Source of the DNA: Brevibacillus brevis
GTDB lineage: Bacteria; Bacillota; Bacilli; Brevibacillales; Brevibacillaceae
NCBI RefSeq assembly: GCF_900637055.1
Contig: NZ_LR134338.1
Coordinates: 3,420,001 to 3,484,000 of the forward strand
Reading direction: 5' to 3'
DNA length: 64,000 nucleotides
Part shown: piece by piece, positions 37,068 to 46,140 of the stretch
Layout: the number at the start of each line of letters is the position of its first letter
How positions within the stretch are numbered: the stretch's first letter is position 1
The notes under the pieces: model-generated
The model's database searches: none
Told to the model about the DNA's origin: nothing
What the model saw: only the letters and a program-made list of their open reading frames with translations
Translations under genes and position numbers: made by a program

Positions 37068-38165
37068 TCATGAAACTTCTAAAGATACCATAGTAATAAT
37101 TGGCTTGTTTGTTGTGTAGTCAATGTACAATTCTTTCGACCAATCCCAAGTCCCATCCGTATATCCAATTCCATTGTCTTGAATATAGAGATATTTATCG
37201 GTTCCATCTTCTAGATACCCAACACCAACAGTCCAATGGTAATCGTAGGCGTACTCAGCATCTGGTTCGAAAAATGTGAAGTACTGATCAAATTTTACTG
37301 CAAGTGGGCGACTTCTACCAATTTCATACTTGTAAGTAGAAAAACTATTAAACGAGTCTGTTGACACAGTATGAGTGTGACCTCGGTTTATGTAACTTTT
37401 TAACCCACTACGCACATTTGAAACTGACATGCCATATGACTTTCCGCCATGATACTTGTAAATAGCATTTATCATCTCAGTTCTGGTGAAATAGTCTAAA
37501 CCATCTATTGTGTCAAATCCTTTTTTGCTACGCCAGTACTCAGCTATTGCAGCAATTGTTGCAGGCCCACATGAGCTTGCTGGGTTATTTACTCCATCTT
37601 CCCATTGAGTGAACCTTGTTACGTTAAGATATTCTTCGTCTACTCTTAAGGTGCTTACATCACTAGCTTCTTCTGTCGTGTAACTTTCCCAAATAGACTT
37701 TGCCTCTCTGTTCTTCTGGATCGTAAATTCAATGTCTTTTTCCTTCTTCTGTAGTCCTTTGTTGATTTTTTTAACCAACCTACTGCCATCATTAGATTTT
37801 AGGATTGAAGTGTTTCCCAAAAAGTAATACTTTTCATCATCTTCTAATTCTTGCAGTTTAATCTTTCCTTTTCCAGCAGCAAACACTGGAGAGTAATCAG
37901 TGTTTGCTGAAACAATAAAGAAATAACTTTCTGCATTTTCTAATTTATAATAATATCCGATATGCTCATCGTTGGTGTTATAAAGTTCAACAACATCTTG
38001 CTTGTCCTCAAGACTAACATCAAATTTGAATTTCTTGATGTAATCTTTGACTATCTCATCTGCAACTTTTTCTGAAACGTATGTATCATCTTCATTAGCA
38101 TTTGCCCCAGATGAAAAAAATAGTAGAGAAACTACAAAAAGCAACCAAGAAAATCTTTTAACCAT
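37068..38165 (-). CDS. Secreted C39-like cysteine protease with Spi/streptopain-type prodomain
   Basis: 365 residues. A signal peptide with likely cleavage after GANA (about residue 23) leads into a region resembling the Spi inhibitor/prodomain of streptopain (YYYKLENAESYFFIVSAN near 70-90). The C-terminal half is a C39-like papain fold with catalytic Cys in NPASSCGPATIAAI near 198, His in YDYHWTVGVGY and YIQDNG. Likely exported and self-inhibited until the prodomain is removed. ATG at 38165 has AAGGGAG 8 nt upstream. Codon use is AT-rich like the island and unlike its neighbours. Target unknown. Confidence 0.78.
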   Translation of the reverse strand: MVKRFSWLLFVVSLLFFSSGANANEDDTYVSEKVADEIVKDYIKKFKFDVSLEDKQDVVELYNTNDEHIGYYYKLENAESYFFIVSANTDYSPVFAAGKGKIKLQELEDDEKYYFLGNTSILKSNDGSRLVKKINKGLQKKEKDIEFTIQKNREAKSIWESYTTEEASDVSTLRVDEEYLNVTRFTQWEDGVNNPASSCGPATIAAIAEYWRSKKGFDTIDGLDYFTRTEMINAIYKYHGGKSYGMSVSNVRSGLKSYINRGHTHTVSTDSFNSFSTYKYEIGRSRPLAVKFDQYFTFFEPDAEYAYDYHWTVGVGYLEDGTDKYLYIQDNGIGYTDGTWDWSKELYIDYTTNKPIITMVSLEVS

Positions 38166-38440
38166 TACCAGCACTCCCTTTTTTTACTATATTATATAAT
38201 ATTCAGAATATTCGTCAATATTTGCTAGTACGCTGTTGTATATTATAGAAAAGTGTCGGGAGATACATTGTTTGTATTTACAATAAAATCCTGAATTCAT
38301 TTTATGCATTTTAAACGTCTATACCCTATTAACGTTTTACTATACTGATCACATTAATTATTTTTGGCTAATTTACTCGAATACAAAGAAGGAATTCCTC
38401 CTTATACTGAATATCCTACTGAGCATGAAAATTGCCCTAA

Positions 38441-38643
38441 TTAATCCCTTATTCTCTGAACCTCTGTAATAGTATTGTATTTCGGGGAGAGCCGTTCTTT
38501 GACGAGCTTCCTTCTTCTCCAGTTGTCTCCATTCCAATAGCAGTTCCAGGCGTCAGGAGAGAAGCAGGTACGGCTGCAGCCAATTCTAGCAATGCTGTTT
38601 TTTGGAGGAATTTTCGTCTGGTTACGGACGGTTTCACGAGCAT
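38441..38643 (-). pseudogene. N-terminal remnant of a Tat-exported protein
   Basis: ATG at 38643 starts a twin-arginine signal peptide: SVTRRKFLQKTALLELAAAV, then a hydrophobic stretch ending near TPGTAIG. After about 46 residues the frame degenerates and stops at 38449. A second frame from about 38500 (KLVKERLSPKYNTITEVQ) looks like genuine protein and runs to a stop at the island edge, so one frameshift plus loss of the 3' end is likely. The mature enzyme cannot be named. Confidence 0.55.
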
Positions 38644-38890
38644 TTCTTCGTCGTATCCACCCTTCCATAAAAAATTACAGACTTATTATCCTCATAACTT
38701 GTTTCACTGACCCGCTCAATTCCCCTCTGCACTTTTGGTCGGAAAGTCTATATTTTTGCATTTTACCGTTTCCTAAAAAAAAGATGGCGAAGAGGACTCA
38801 TTTTTACTATAATGAAAAACTGTGAAAAACGGCCCCGACTTTTCTGAAAGGGGAAAGTCACTATACTGAAAACAGAAATGAGGAACATCT

Positions 38891-40345
38891 TTGAACCTTC
38901 AACAACTAAAAATGGAATGGTTTTCTAACGTACGTGCTGACATGTTGGCAGGGATTACGGTTGCTCTAGCCCTGATTCCGGAAGCCATCGCTTTTTCTAT
39001 TATTGCCGGTGTCGATCCAATGGTTGGCTTGTACGCTTCCTTTTGCATAGCAGTCACCATTGCGTTTGTCGGAGGAAGACCGGGTATGATTTCCGCAGCT
39101 ACGGGAGCTATGGCGTTATTAATGATTACCCTGGTCAGGGAGCATGGTATCGAGTATTTATTCGCGGCGACTGTTCTGACCGGTATTTTGCAAATAGTAC
39201 TGGGTGCCTGTAAAATCGGCAGGCTGATGACCTTTGTCCCGCATACCGTCGTGCTTGGCTTCGTCAATGCGTTGGCTATTCTCATCTTTATGGCTCAGCT
39301 TCCCCATTTCATTGGGGCATCCTGGGTTATGTACGTCATGCTGGCTGGAACGCTCGCCATCATTTATTTGTTGCCGCGTCTCACCAAAGCAGTTCCTTCT
39401 GCTCTCGTAGCCATCATCGTCATGACTGTCATTTCCATTTTGGCAGGTCTTGATTTGCGGACCGTTGGAGACATGGGAGAAATCACACGTCAATTGCCAA
39501 TGTTCCACATTCCTAGTGTCCCGTTGAACTGGGAAACACTCATGATCATACTGCCTTACTCCTTTCCACTTGCATTGGTCGGGATTCTGGAATCATTGAT
39601 GACTGCTGCCATTCTTGATGAGATGACAGATACACGAAGTAACAAAAACACGGAAGTAAAAGGCCAAGGGATCGCCAATATCATCACCGGATTCTTTGGC
39701 GGAATGGCTGGTTGTGCCATGATCGGACAGTCCGTTATCAATGTAAAATCAGGTGGGCGTGGCCGTCTGTCCACCTTGGTTGCAGGGATTTTTCTCTTGT
39801 TCTTGATCCTTGTCCTTGGAGACGTCGTCAAACAAATCCCGATGGCTGCCCTCGTCGGTGTCATGGTCATGGTATCGATCGGGACGTTTAACTGGCAGTC
39901 CATACGGGATTTGCGGAAAATTCCTTTTGGGGATGCCATTGTCATGATTACAACGGTGATCGTCGTCGTCGCTACGCATGATTTGGCAAAAGGGGTCATT
40001 TCTGGTGTGATTCTGAGTGCCGTCATTTTTGGCTGGAGGATGGCCCGCTTGCATGCCACCTCCTACGAGAGCGATACGGGCGAAAAAGTGTACGCCGTCT
40101 CGGGTCAGCTGTTCTTTGGTACTATGACACACTTCGTCGACCAGTTTTCCTTCCAGGATGATCCCGAGCAGATTATCATTGACTTTTCTCGTTCCCACGT
40201 TTGGGATCTGTCGGCTGTAACGGCTATCTCGAAAGTCGTAGAGAAATACAGGCAGTTGGACAAATTCGTTGTCATCACTGGACTTAATGATGAAAGCAAG
40301 CGATTGATTGATCGTGTGGGCATTAGCACGCCTGCCGGACATTAA
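38891..40345 (+). CDS. SulP family inorganic anion transporter with STAS domain
   Basis: 484 residues: a long membrane domain beginning [20 protein letters not shown] (the SulP entry segment), then a C-terminal STAS domain (about 385-484). SulP proteins carry sulfate, bicarbonate or other anions; the substrate here is not determined. The TTG start has GAGGA 8 nt upstream; the in-frame ATG eight codons later lacks such a site. A hairpin terminator follows. Confidence 0.9.
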   Translation: MNLQQLKMEWFSNVRADMLAGITVALALIPEAIAFSIIAGVDPMVGLYASFCIAVTIAFVGGRPGMISAATGAMALLMITLVREHGIEYLFAATVLTGILQIVLGACKIGRLMTFVPHTVVLGFVNALAILIFMAQLPHFIGASWVMYVMLAGTLAIIYLLPRLTKAVPSALVAIIVMTVISILAGLDLRTVGDMGEITRQLPMFHIPSVPLNWETLMIILPYSFPLALVGILESLMTAAILDEMTDTRSNKNTEVKGQGIANIITGFFGGMAGCAMIGQSVINVKSGGRGRLSTLVAGIFLLFLILVLGDVVKQIPMAALVGVMVMVSIGTFNWQSIRDLRKIPFGDAIVMITTVIVVVATHDLAKGVISGVILSAVIFGWRMARLHATSYESDTGEKVYAVSGQLFFGTMTHFVDQFSFQDDPEQIIIDFSRSHVWDLSAVTAISKVVEKYRQLDKFVVITGLNDESKRLIDRVGISTPAGH

Positions 40346-40361
40346 CCTGCTGTTTACATGG

Positions 40362-40416
40362 AAATCCCCGAACGGATACAAGAGCTTCCTCTCTTGTCGT
40401 GAGGGGATTTTCTTTT
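40362..40416 (+). terminator. Terminator after sulP
   Basis: Outer stem AAATCCCC (40362-40369)/GGGGATTT (40403-40410) encloses ACAAGAG/CTCTTGT; a T-rich tract follows. Confidence 0.82.
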
Positions 40417-40507
40417 GTCCGAATGAAGTCAAGGTTTCCTCTTATTTCATTTTTGCAATAGTCCGATCATATTTCCGAATTGGTCAGCAGTAAATTGGAG
40501 TGCTAGA

Positions 40508-40537
40508 ATGATCAATAACAATATTCCTGCTTTTTAA
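40508..40537 (+). CDS. Possible 9-residue leader peptide upstream of MFS pump
   Basis: ATG at 40508 has GGAG 7 nt upstream and reads MINNNIPAF then TAA. The pump ATG follows 22 nt later with a poorer ribosome site. GCAGT (40487-40491) and ACTGC (40537-40541) could pair around the leader. The layout resembles translation-attenuation leaders of drug-resistance genes. Chance is not excluded. Confidence 0.35.
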   Translation: MINNNIPAF

Positions 40538-40559
40538 CTGCAAAGGTTGTGACAGAAAG

Positions 40560-41789
40560 ATGGAATTTTCATGGAAACGTAATTTGATTGTGTTATGGAT
40601 TGGGGTATTTTTCTGTAGCACCGCCTACTCCATCTCCATCCCTTTTCTGCCCATCTTCCTCCATACTTCACTGGGGGTCAATGAGCATCTGGAAGCCTGG
40701 TCCGGCATTTCGTTTGGCATCACGTTTTTAGCAAGTGCACTCATCTCGCCATATTGGGGTTCTCTTGCGGACAAATATGGACGAAAGCCTATGTTGATTC
40801 GCTCTGGATTTAGCCTCGCTTTGCTGTACTTTTTGACTTATTTGATTACGGACCCTTATTTGTTTCTTGTGTTACGGATCTTCCAGGGCTTGCTTGCCGG
40901 CTACGTACCTGCCGCCATTGCGCTGGTAGCGACGAATACACCAGAAAAAAACGTCGGGTACGCACTCGGGATAATGGCGACTTCGGGTGCAACAGGAGGA
41001 ATCATTGGTCCGTTGGTTGGCGGTGTCGTCAGTCATGTATGGGGAAACGCGGAAGCTTTCATTTTTTCAGGATTTGTCGTGCTCGTAGCCGCGATGATCG
41101 CTACTTTCTTCGTGAAGGAAACGAACTTGAACCGCTCCGGCAGCCGCTCGAGTGTACGGGAAGATTTGCGCGCTGCGCTGGCAAACCGCCCGTTGATGTC
41201 CATACTGGGTATGAGCCTGATGGTCACGATTTCCGTTATGCTTCTTGAACCTTTATTAACCGTGTATGTCATGCAATTGGGCGCTTCGCAGCAAGATGCT
41301 TCCCTCAGCTCCGGCATCATTTTTGCGGCAGTAGGAATCGCGACGGTCATTGCTGCGCCACAATGGGGAAAACTCGGGTCAAAGGTCGGCTATTCCAAAA
41401 TCCTGTTCATCGGCTTAATGGGTGGAGCGATCGGAAATTTACTGCAATTTTTCTTCACCAATCTGTATGGATTTGGCATTTTGCGATTCGCGTACGGACT
41501 GTTTTTTGCCGCTGTCTATCCGTCGATTAACGCCATGATTGTAAAAGTCACAGAACCAGAATTTCGTGGCAGAGCATTTAGCTTGAACCAATCCTCGACG
41601 CAGCTCGCGACCATGATGGGGCCGATCATTGGCGGCGTTCTCGGAGGACTCATCCCGATTCGCTTCGTATTTATCATCAATGGAATCGCGCTGTTGATTA
41701 CGGCCATCTTGATTCGATCCAAACAATCACAATTGGCCGGACAGCCGTTGAAGCAGCAGACAACCGAGCGTCAGCTAGCGACGAAGTAA
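40560..41789 (+). CDS. MFS multidrug efflux transporter (DHA1 type)
   Basis: 409 residues, twelve hydrophobic segments. The MFS loop 2-3 signature reads GSLADKYGRKPML near residue 68, and the antiporter-like segment near residue 140 reads GATGGIIGPLVGGVV. These suit a proton-coupled drug exporter of the Bacillus 12-TM group. The ribosome site is weak (AAAGG 12 nt upstream), and a short possible leader peptide precedes it. Hairpin terminator follows. Confidence 0.87.
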   Translation: MEFSWKRNLIVLWIGVFFCSTAYSISIPFLPIFLHTSLGVNEHLEAWSGISFGITFLASALISPYWGSLADKYGRKPMLIRSGFSLALLYFLTYLITDPYLFLVLRIFQGLLAGYVPAAIALVATNTPEKNVGYALGIMATSGATGGIIGPLVGGVVSHVWGNAEAFIFSGFVVLVAAMIATFFVKETNLNRSGSRSSVREDLRAALANRPLMSILGMSLMVTISVMLLEPLLTVYVMQLGASQQDASLSSGIIFAAVGIATVIAAPQWGKLGSKVGYSKILFIGLMGGAIGNLLQFFFTNLYGFGILRFAYGLFFAAVYPSINAMIVKVTEPEFRGRAFSLNQSSTQLATMMGPIIGGVLGGLIPIRFVFIINGIALLITAILIRSKQSQLAGQPLKQQTTERQLATK

Positions 41790-41812
41790 CGAGAGTAGCA
41801 CGATCACAAACG

Positions 41813-41869
41813 AAAACTCCCTCTCCAGCGTACAGGTGATAACCTGGCGATGACAGAAGGGAGTTTTTT
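41813..41869 (+). terminator. Terminator after MFS pump
   Basis: AAAACTCCCT (41813-41822) pairs with AGGGAGTTTT (41858-41867), with an inner CAGGT/ACCTG stem; T-run follows. Confidence 0.82.
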
Positions 41870-42041
41870 CACGTTATCCCGCCTTTTCTTCCACGATCGT
41901 ATTCGCTACAATAGTAGGTACTAAGAGGGTGAACAGAAGATTCTGACAACCACAAAGTCAAATTACATACGCCATGGAACGACCCGCTTTGTCCGATTTG
42001 ACGAGACCACTCATGTTGTTTAGGGAAGGGGGAGCACGTTC

Positions 42042-42197
42042 ATGTCGGGGAAAACAGTGATTTTGCTTATTCTGATCATTATTGGGCTGATCTGTGTCAA
42101 TCTGTTTGTCTCCAACGGTTTCATTCGACTGCTTGCCATCGTAGGAATCTTAGGGATTACCTTTGTTCTGCAGGGGGCCGTGATTCGAAAGAGGTGA
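42042..42197 (+). CDS. Small two-helix membrane protein, 51 residues
   Basis: ATG at 42042 follows AAGGGGGAG at 7 nt and reads 51 residues: a short start (MSGKT), a hydrophobic helix (about 6-23), a short NGF turn, a second helix (about 26-45) and a basic end VIRKR. It is followed at once by a hairpin terminator, so it is a self-contained transcription unit. Not recognised. Confidence 0.7.
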   Translation: MSGKTVILLILIIIGLICVNLFVSNGFIRLLAIVGILGITFVLQGAVIRKR

Positions 42198-42208
42198 AGC
42201 GGGGTGTA

Positions 42209-42245
42209 CCAGCGAAGGCGATTTACACCGTCACGCTGGCTTTTT
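42209..42245 (+). terminator. Terminator after the 51-residue membrane protein
   Basis: CCAGCG (42209-42214) pairs with CGCTGG (42234-42239), followed by CTTTTT. Confidence 0.65.
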
Positions 42246-42333
42246 CATGAAAACAGCAGCGGGTTCGGTTGAAAATTCAAGTCCTAGCCCGCCGCTGATA
42301 CATTCTCGCAACTTGCTCGTGCTCTGTCTCCCC

Positions 42334-43287
42334 TCATGAATGGGCGAGCACAATCTTACCACGCACTCTACCCGTTTGGCTGGAGAGATGCGCATCTCGA
42401 ACACCTTCAATGGTCAATGGATATATCTCTGTCAAGAAAGGCTTTACGTGTTTGGCTTCCACTAGCTCACGGATATGATTCATGTTTGCCCCATCTGGAC
42501 GCGTAAACACAAAAGTAACATCCAGCTCTCGTTCCTTCTCAGCCGCTTCAGCGAACGAAGGTTTCTTGGCATCGCGCTCGCTGATAATGGTTGCCACTCT
42601 TCCTTGTCGCTTCATAAATGGTAAAGCTTCACCGTATGCTTCTCCACCCAGCGTGTCCAGCATGAATGCAAATTCTGTAGAGGTTTGAAGTGGTCCCCGA
42701 TCATACACGATGACTTCATCTGCTCCCAGCTCACGGACATAATCGCTGTTTTTGGAGCTGGTTGTCGTCGCCACGTAGGCACCTAGCGCTTTTGCTAGCT
42801 GGATCGCCATGGAACCGATCCCGCCGCTTCCCCCCAACACCAGGACTTTTTCTCCCGCTTGCACCTTCCCTACCTCCACCAATGCCTGCCAAACCGTTAA
42901 TCCGACCAACGGAAGTGAAGCCGCTTCGGCGTATGATAAACCACGTGGCATCGGGGCTACGATATTCGCCGGAACGACAATTTCATCTGCGTATGTCCCT
43001 TCCCTTTCCAGTTCCGGACGAAAGAAGACATCATCACCGATTTGAAAATCCTGCACATTCGTACCGACAGCTGTTACCGTGCCCGCCGCATCCCACCCTA
43101 AAATAAGTGGCAGTTCAAAAGGAAAATCTGCTTGCAACAGTCCTTCCCGCACCTTCCAATCCACGGGATTTACCCCACTCGCTTTGATCGAAATGAGCAA
43201 ATCGTCCGGCCCGATCGGCTTTGTTGGCCATTCAATTTCTGTTAACTGTTGAATGCCGCCGTATTGCTTGATGCCAATTCCTCTCAT
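42334..43287 (-). CDS. NADP-dependent zinc-type alcohol dehydrogenase/quinone reductase-like oxidoreductase
   Basis: 317 residues of the medium-chain dehydrogenase fold. N-terminal GroES-like part (GVNPVDWKVREG, LGWDAAGTV) and a Rossmann domain with LVLGGSGGIGSMAIQLAKALGA near residue 145. The zinc-ligand cysteines of true alcohol dehydrogenases are absent, pointing to the quinone oxidoreductase branch. ATG at 43287 has AAGGGGAAG upstream. It starts 14 nt after the HxlR gene stop, as expected for a target of that regulator. Confidence 0.87.
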   Translation of the reverse strand: MRGIGIKQYGGIQQLTEIEWPTKPIGPDDLLISIKASGVNPVDWKVREGLLQADFPFELPLILGWDAAGTVTAVGTNVQDFQIGDDVFFRPELEREGTYADEIVVPANIVAPMPRGLSYAEAASLPLVGLTVWQALVEVGKVQAGEKVLVLGGSGGIGSMAIQLAKALGAYVATTTSSKNSDYVRELGADEVIVYDRGPLQTSTEFAFMLDTLGGEAYGEALPFMKRQGRVATIISERDAKKPSFAEAAEKERELDVTFVFTRPDGANMNHIRELVEAKHVKPFLTEIYPLTIEGVRDAHLSSQTGRVRGKIVLAHS

Positions 43288-43301
43288 CGAACTTCCCCTT
43301 T

Positions 43302-43631
43302 TCATTCGACTATTTTTCGTAATTCGTTTTCGATGTGCCTTTCTCCCCATTCACACATGACATCGAGGACCTTCGACAGGGTCTTGCCGTACTCAGTTAA
43401 ATCATACTCGACTCGTGGGGGAACCTGCTGATAAACATGGCGGGTGATAATATTGTCCGCTTCCAATTCTCGCAGTTGCTGCGTTAACATTTTTTGCGTA
43501 ATGGCAGGCATTGCGCGTTTCAATTCGCTTGTCCGCTTCGTCCCTTTTGCCAACAAGCAGAGGATCACTACTTTCCATTTCCCTCCAATGACTTCCAATG
43601 TTGCCTCTACAGGGATATTGTATTTTTCCAT
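43302..43631 (-). CDS. HxlR-family transcriptional regulator
   Basis: 109-residue winged helix of the HxlR family: VEATLEVIGGKWKVVILCLL, then TSELKRAMPAITQKMLTQQLRELE. Many HxlR sensors carry a redox Cys just before the PVE segment; here that position is Ile (YNIPVEA) and the only Cys nearby is in ILCLL. ATG at 43631 follows GAGGGGAGG. It sits between the flavin monooxygenase and the oxidoreductase genes and probably controls the cluster in response to an electrophile or quinone (inference). Confidence 0.88.
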   Translation of the reverse strand: MEKYNIPVEATLEVIGGKWKVVILCLLAKGTKRTSELKRAMPAITQKMLTQQLRELEADNIITRHVYQQVPPRVEYDLTEYGKTLSKVLDVMCEWGERHIENELRKIVE

Positions 43632-43659
43632 GTCCTCCCCTCCTCATATGAAGGTGTAT

Positions 43660-44634
43660 TCAAAACTGCTCCGGCATATCGATATGGGCCGGGAAATAAG
43701 GCAATACTTCTTGTCCTAGCTCATCGATGACCTCGTCAATGGGACGCTGGCTAGGGAATAGGGCGAAGAATAAATGATTGACGCCGACCTCTTGATACAT
43801 GGCCAGCAGTTCTAAAAGCATTTTTCTTCCGACTCGGTACCCTAATCGAATCGGCGTGACCGACTCATCCGGATTTTCCGCTAGGTCCAAGTGAAGGGGC
43901 TGAATAAACGGCTTGAATACACCTGGCTGGTATTTCTGGACAAGCTCTCTCCATTCTTGGATGGCATGTGCTTGGTTGAATGGATCACGCGGGTAATAAA
44001 TCCAGCCATCTCCGTTTTGCGCAAACCAGTCCATCGTTTGTTGGCTGTACCCCGTGATAAAGGTAGGAATGGGAGCAGTCGATTTTGGCACCAGATTCGC
44101 TCCATCAATCATGCCGTATGGCGAGTTGATTTTCGGGAAATGCTCTGCCATGACCTTCTGCAAGTATTCGTAGCCATCCCGAAACAACTCCGCACGCTCT
44201 TCATGTGGCACATTCAATCCAAGAAAATCAGCCCGTCTGTCGCCGGAAGAAATACCCATCATCAAACGCTGGGGAAACAAATTTTCGATGGTCGCTGTCT
44301 CTTTTGCCACTCGTAGCGGATGCCGCAGTGGAAGTACGATACTCGAGGTACCAAAAGCGATTTTTTTCGTTTGCGCAGCCAAATAGGTTAAATAAATCAT
44401 CATGTCATAAATTTGCCCGGTTGCAGGGTCACCAAATGCGGGGTCCTGCAAAATCACATCGCGCAGCCAGATTCCGGTAAAGCCATAGTCTTCTGCCGCT
44501 TGGACGAGTTCAACCTGGCGCTCCATTGTCGGTGCATCCCATTCGTATGCCTCTAGCGGAATGTGAAATCCTAACGTCATCTTATCTTCTTGGAACATTC
44601 GCTGAAAACCGTAATGACCGTCAAATTTGCTCAT
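43660..44634 (-). CDS. Luciferase-like flavin-dependent monooxygenase (LLM class)
   Basis: 324 residues with the TIM-barrel LLM pattern: AEDYGFTGIWLRDVI near residue 47, IAFGTSSIVLPLRHPLRVAKE near residue 92, and RLMMGISSGDR near residue 123. It resembles the BA3436-type luciferase-like oxidoreductase group. It would use reduced flavin and O2 on an unknown small molecule. ATG at 44634 has GAGGAG upstream; ATG at 44580 is a weaker alternative. Second gene in the HxlR cluster. Confidence 0.85.
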   Translation of the reverse strand: MSKFDGHYGFQRMFQEDKMTLGFHIPLEAYEWDAPTMERQVELVQAAEDYGFTGIWLRDVILQDPAFGDPATGQIYDMMIYLTYLAAQTKKIAFGTSSIVLPLRHPLRVAKETATIENLFPQRLMMGISSGDRRADFLGLNVPHEERAELFRDGYEYLQKVMAEHFPKINSPYGMIDGANLVPKSTAPIPTFITGYSQQTMDWFAQNGDGWIYYPRDPFNQAHAIQEWRELVQKYQPGVFKPFIQPLHLDLAENPDESVTPIRLGYRVGRKMLLELLAMYQEVGVNHLFFALFPSQRPIDEVIDELGQEVLPYFPAHIDMPEQF

Positions 44635-44714
44635 AGATGTTCTCTCCTCACGTGACGTATATCGAAATCAACGGCGGACACATGCTTTGATCCGTATCCG
44701 CCGTCTTCGTACGA

Positions 44715-45926
44715 TTAACGACGAGTTTTTTCCAGCTTGCTGCTGATTGCCGTGAGTAATGCTGCACCTAGCACCATCACTCCGCCGACCCATGGTGTAT
44801 GAATCAGTCCGATGGTATCGACGATGATTCCTCCCACGAAGGCTCCAATCGCAATGCCGAGATTGAATGCCGCAATGTTAATGGCAGATGCTACATCAAC
44901 AGCACTTGGCACGTATTTTTCAGCCAGCTGAACGACATATACCTGTAAGCCCGGTACGTTCATAAAAGCCAAGAGGCCCATCAGGATAATCGTGAGGGTT
45001 CCCACCCATTTGAACGGAGCGGTAAATGTTAAAATGATCAGGATGATCGCCTGAATGATGAACATCCAGCGCAGTGCTTTTATCGGATTCTTGTCAGCTG
45101 CTTTTCCTCCTACCGTATTTCCAATGGCTACCGCAATCCCATAGACGAGAAGAATCAGACTGACGGCACTTGCCTGATAACCTGTGATTTCTTCGAGAAT
45201 CGGACCCAAGAACGTAAAGGTTACGAAGGTACCGCCGTAGCCCAGTGCCGTAATCCCAAAGACAAGCAACAGTGGTAAGTTTGTAATTATTTTCACTTGG
45301 TCTTTAATGGAAGCAGGCTTGGATTTTTTCAAATGACTTGGCACCAGAATCGCTGTCGAAATAAGTGCAATCACTCCAAGAATGGCAACTCCCCAAAAAG
45401 TCGCTCTCCATCCAAACATTTGTCCAATAAACGTTCCCAAAGGTACGCCTGTAACGGTTGCAACAGTCAGACCTGTAAACATCGTTGCAATCGCGCTGGC
45501 ACGCTTGTTTTCTGGCACCAGATCGGCTGCAATCGTAGAACCGATGGAGAAAAATACCCCATGAGAAAACGCGGTAAAGAAACGGGCAATGATTAAAAGC
45601 GTAAAACTGCTCGACAGGGCTGCCGCACTGTTTCCGACAACAAAGACAATCATCAAAAGCATGAGCAGCATTTTCCGTGGAATTCGACTTGTGAGTGCTG
45701 TTATAATCGGTGCTCCAATAGCTACCCCTAATGCATATCCAGAAATAAGAAGTCCTGCTAAGGTTATGGTTACTTTCAAATCCTGTGCGACTGTCGACAA
45801 CAAACCGACGATAACAAATTCAGTAGTCCCGATACCAAATGCGCTGATTGCGAGAGCAAGTAAAGCAAGAGTGGAGTTTTTCGTACCAGTTGCTTGCTGC
45901 TTCACGTTGGATGTAATCGTGCTCAT
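44715..45926 (-). CDS. MFS transporter (DHA1, YdhP/AraJ-like)
   Basis: 403 residues, twelve hydrophobic segments. N-terminal LALAISAFGIGTTEFVIVGL is typical of the AraJ/YdhP/chloramphenicol-efflux-like group, and TSRIPRKMLL forms the loop 2-3 motif. ATG at 45926 follows GGGAGG. It is the first gene of the HxlR cluster, 80 nt before the monooxygenase gene, with a palindromic operator-like site about 110 nt upstream. Confidence 0.88.
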   Translation of the reverse strand: MSTITSNVKQQATGTKNSTLALLALAISAFGIGTTEFVIVGLLSTVAQDLKVTITLAGLLISGYALGVAIGAPIITALTSRIPRKMLLMLLMIVFVVGNSAAALSSSFTLLIIARFFTAFSHGVFFSIGSTIAADLVPENKRASAIATMFTGLTVATVTGVPLGTFIGQMFGWRATFWGVAILGVIALISTAILVPSHLKKSKPASIKDQVKIITNLPLLLVFGITALGYGGTFVTFTFLGPILEEITGYQASAVSLILLVYGIAVAIGNTVGGKAADKNPIKALRWMFIIQAIILIILTFTAPFKWVGTLTIILMGLLAFMNVPGLQVYVVQLAEKYVPSAVDVASAINIAAFNLGIAIGAFVGGIIVDTIGLIHTPWVGGVMVLGAALLTAISSKLEKTRR

Positions 45927-46033
45927 CTGAGGTGTATCCTCCCTTAATTTTTCTTGCCATTCACAAAGCAGGGCCCTTACTTATCATGATTGGCGAATAT
46001 GTTGGATCTGAATGCTATTATGTCTCATGCCTA

Positions 46034-46061
46034 ACTTGATAGGAAGTACGTACTTTCAAGT
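46034..46061. promoter_or_regulatory. Candidate HxlR operator upstream of the MFS/monooxygenase cluster
   Basis: A perfect 12-bp palindrome AAGTACGTACTT (46044-46055) is flanked by ACTTGA (46034-46039) and its inverse TCAAGT (46056-46061). Symmetric GTAC-containing sites suit HxlR dimers. Confidence 0.45.
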
Positions 46062-46103
46062 ATCATAGGCACTAAAAAGTACCTTATAGCCATAATCAAG
46101 CAA

Positions 46104-46133
46104 CAAAAAAGCCGGGAAGACTGTCTTCCCGAC
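46104..46133 (-). terminator. Terminator after LysE exporter gene
   Basis: CGGGAAGA (46113-46120) pairs with TCTTCCCG (46124-46131); on the minus strand CTTTTTTG follows. Confidence 0.82.
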
Positions 46134-46140
46134 TCATAAT

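Larger units (their letters stand above)
36511..38440. other. AT-rich island replacing part of the chromosome
   Basis: Base composition is clearly more AT-rich than the flanks. It holds a C39-like protease gene and a small membrane protein gene. 36511-36681 and 38175-38440 show no gene I can support. Flanks are a 5'-truncated P1 peptidase on the left and a 3'-truncated Tat-signal gene on the right, both on the minus strand. No transposase, integrase or clear terminal repeat is visible. Confidence 0.6.

Noticed and set aside
38592..38825. Plus-strand frame left of sulP
   Set aside because: Runs antisense through the Tat signal remnant and AT-rich leader; no ribosome site or family.
39556..40432. 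Long minus-strand frames opposite sulP
   Set aside because: Shadow frames of a well-supported SulP gene; composition unlike real proteins.
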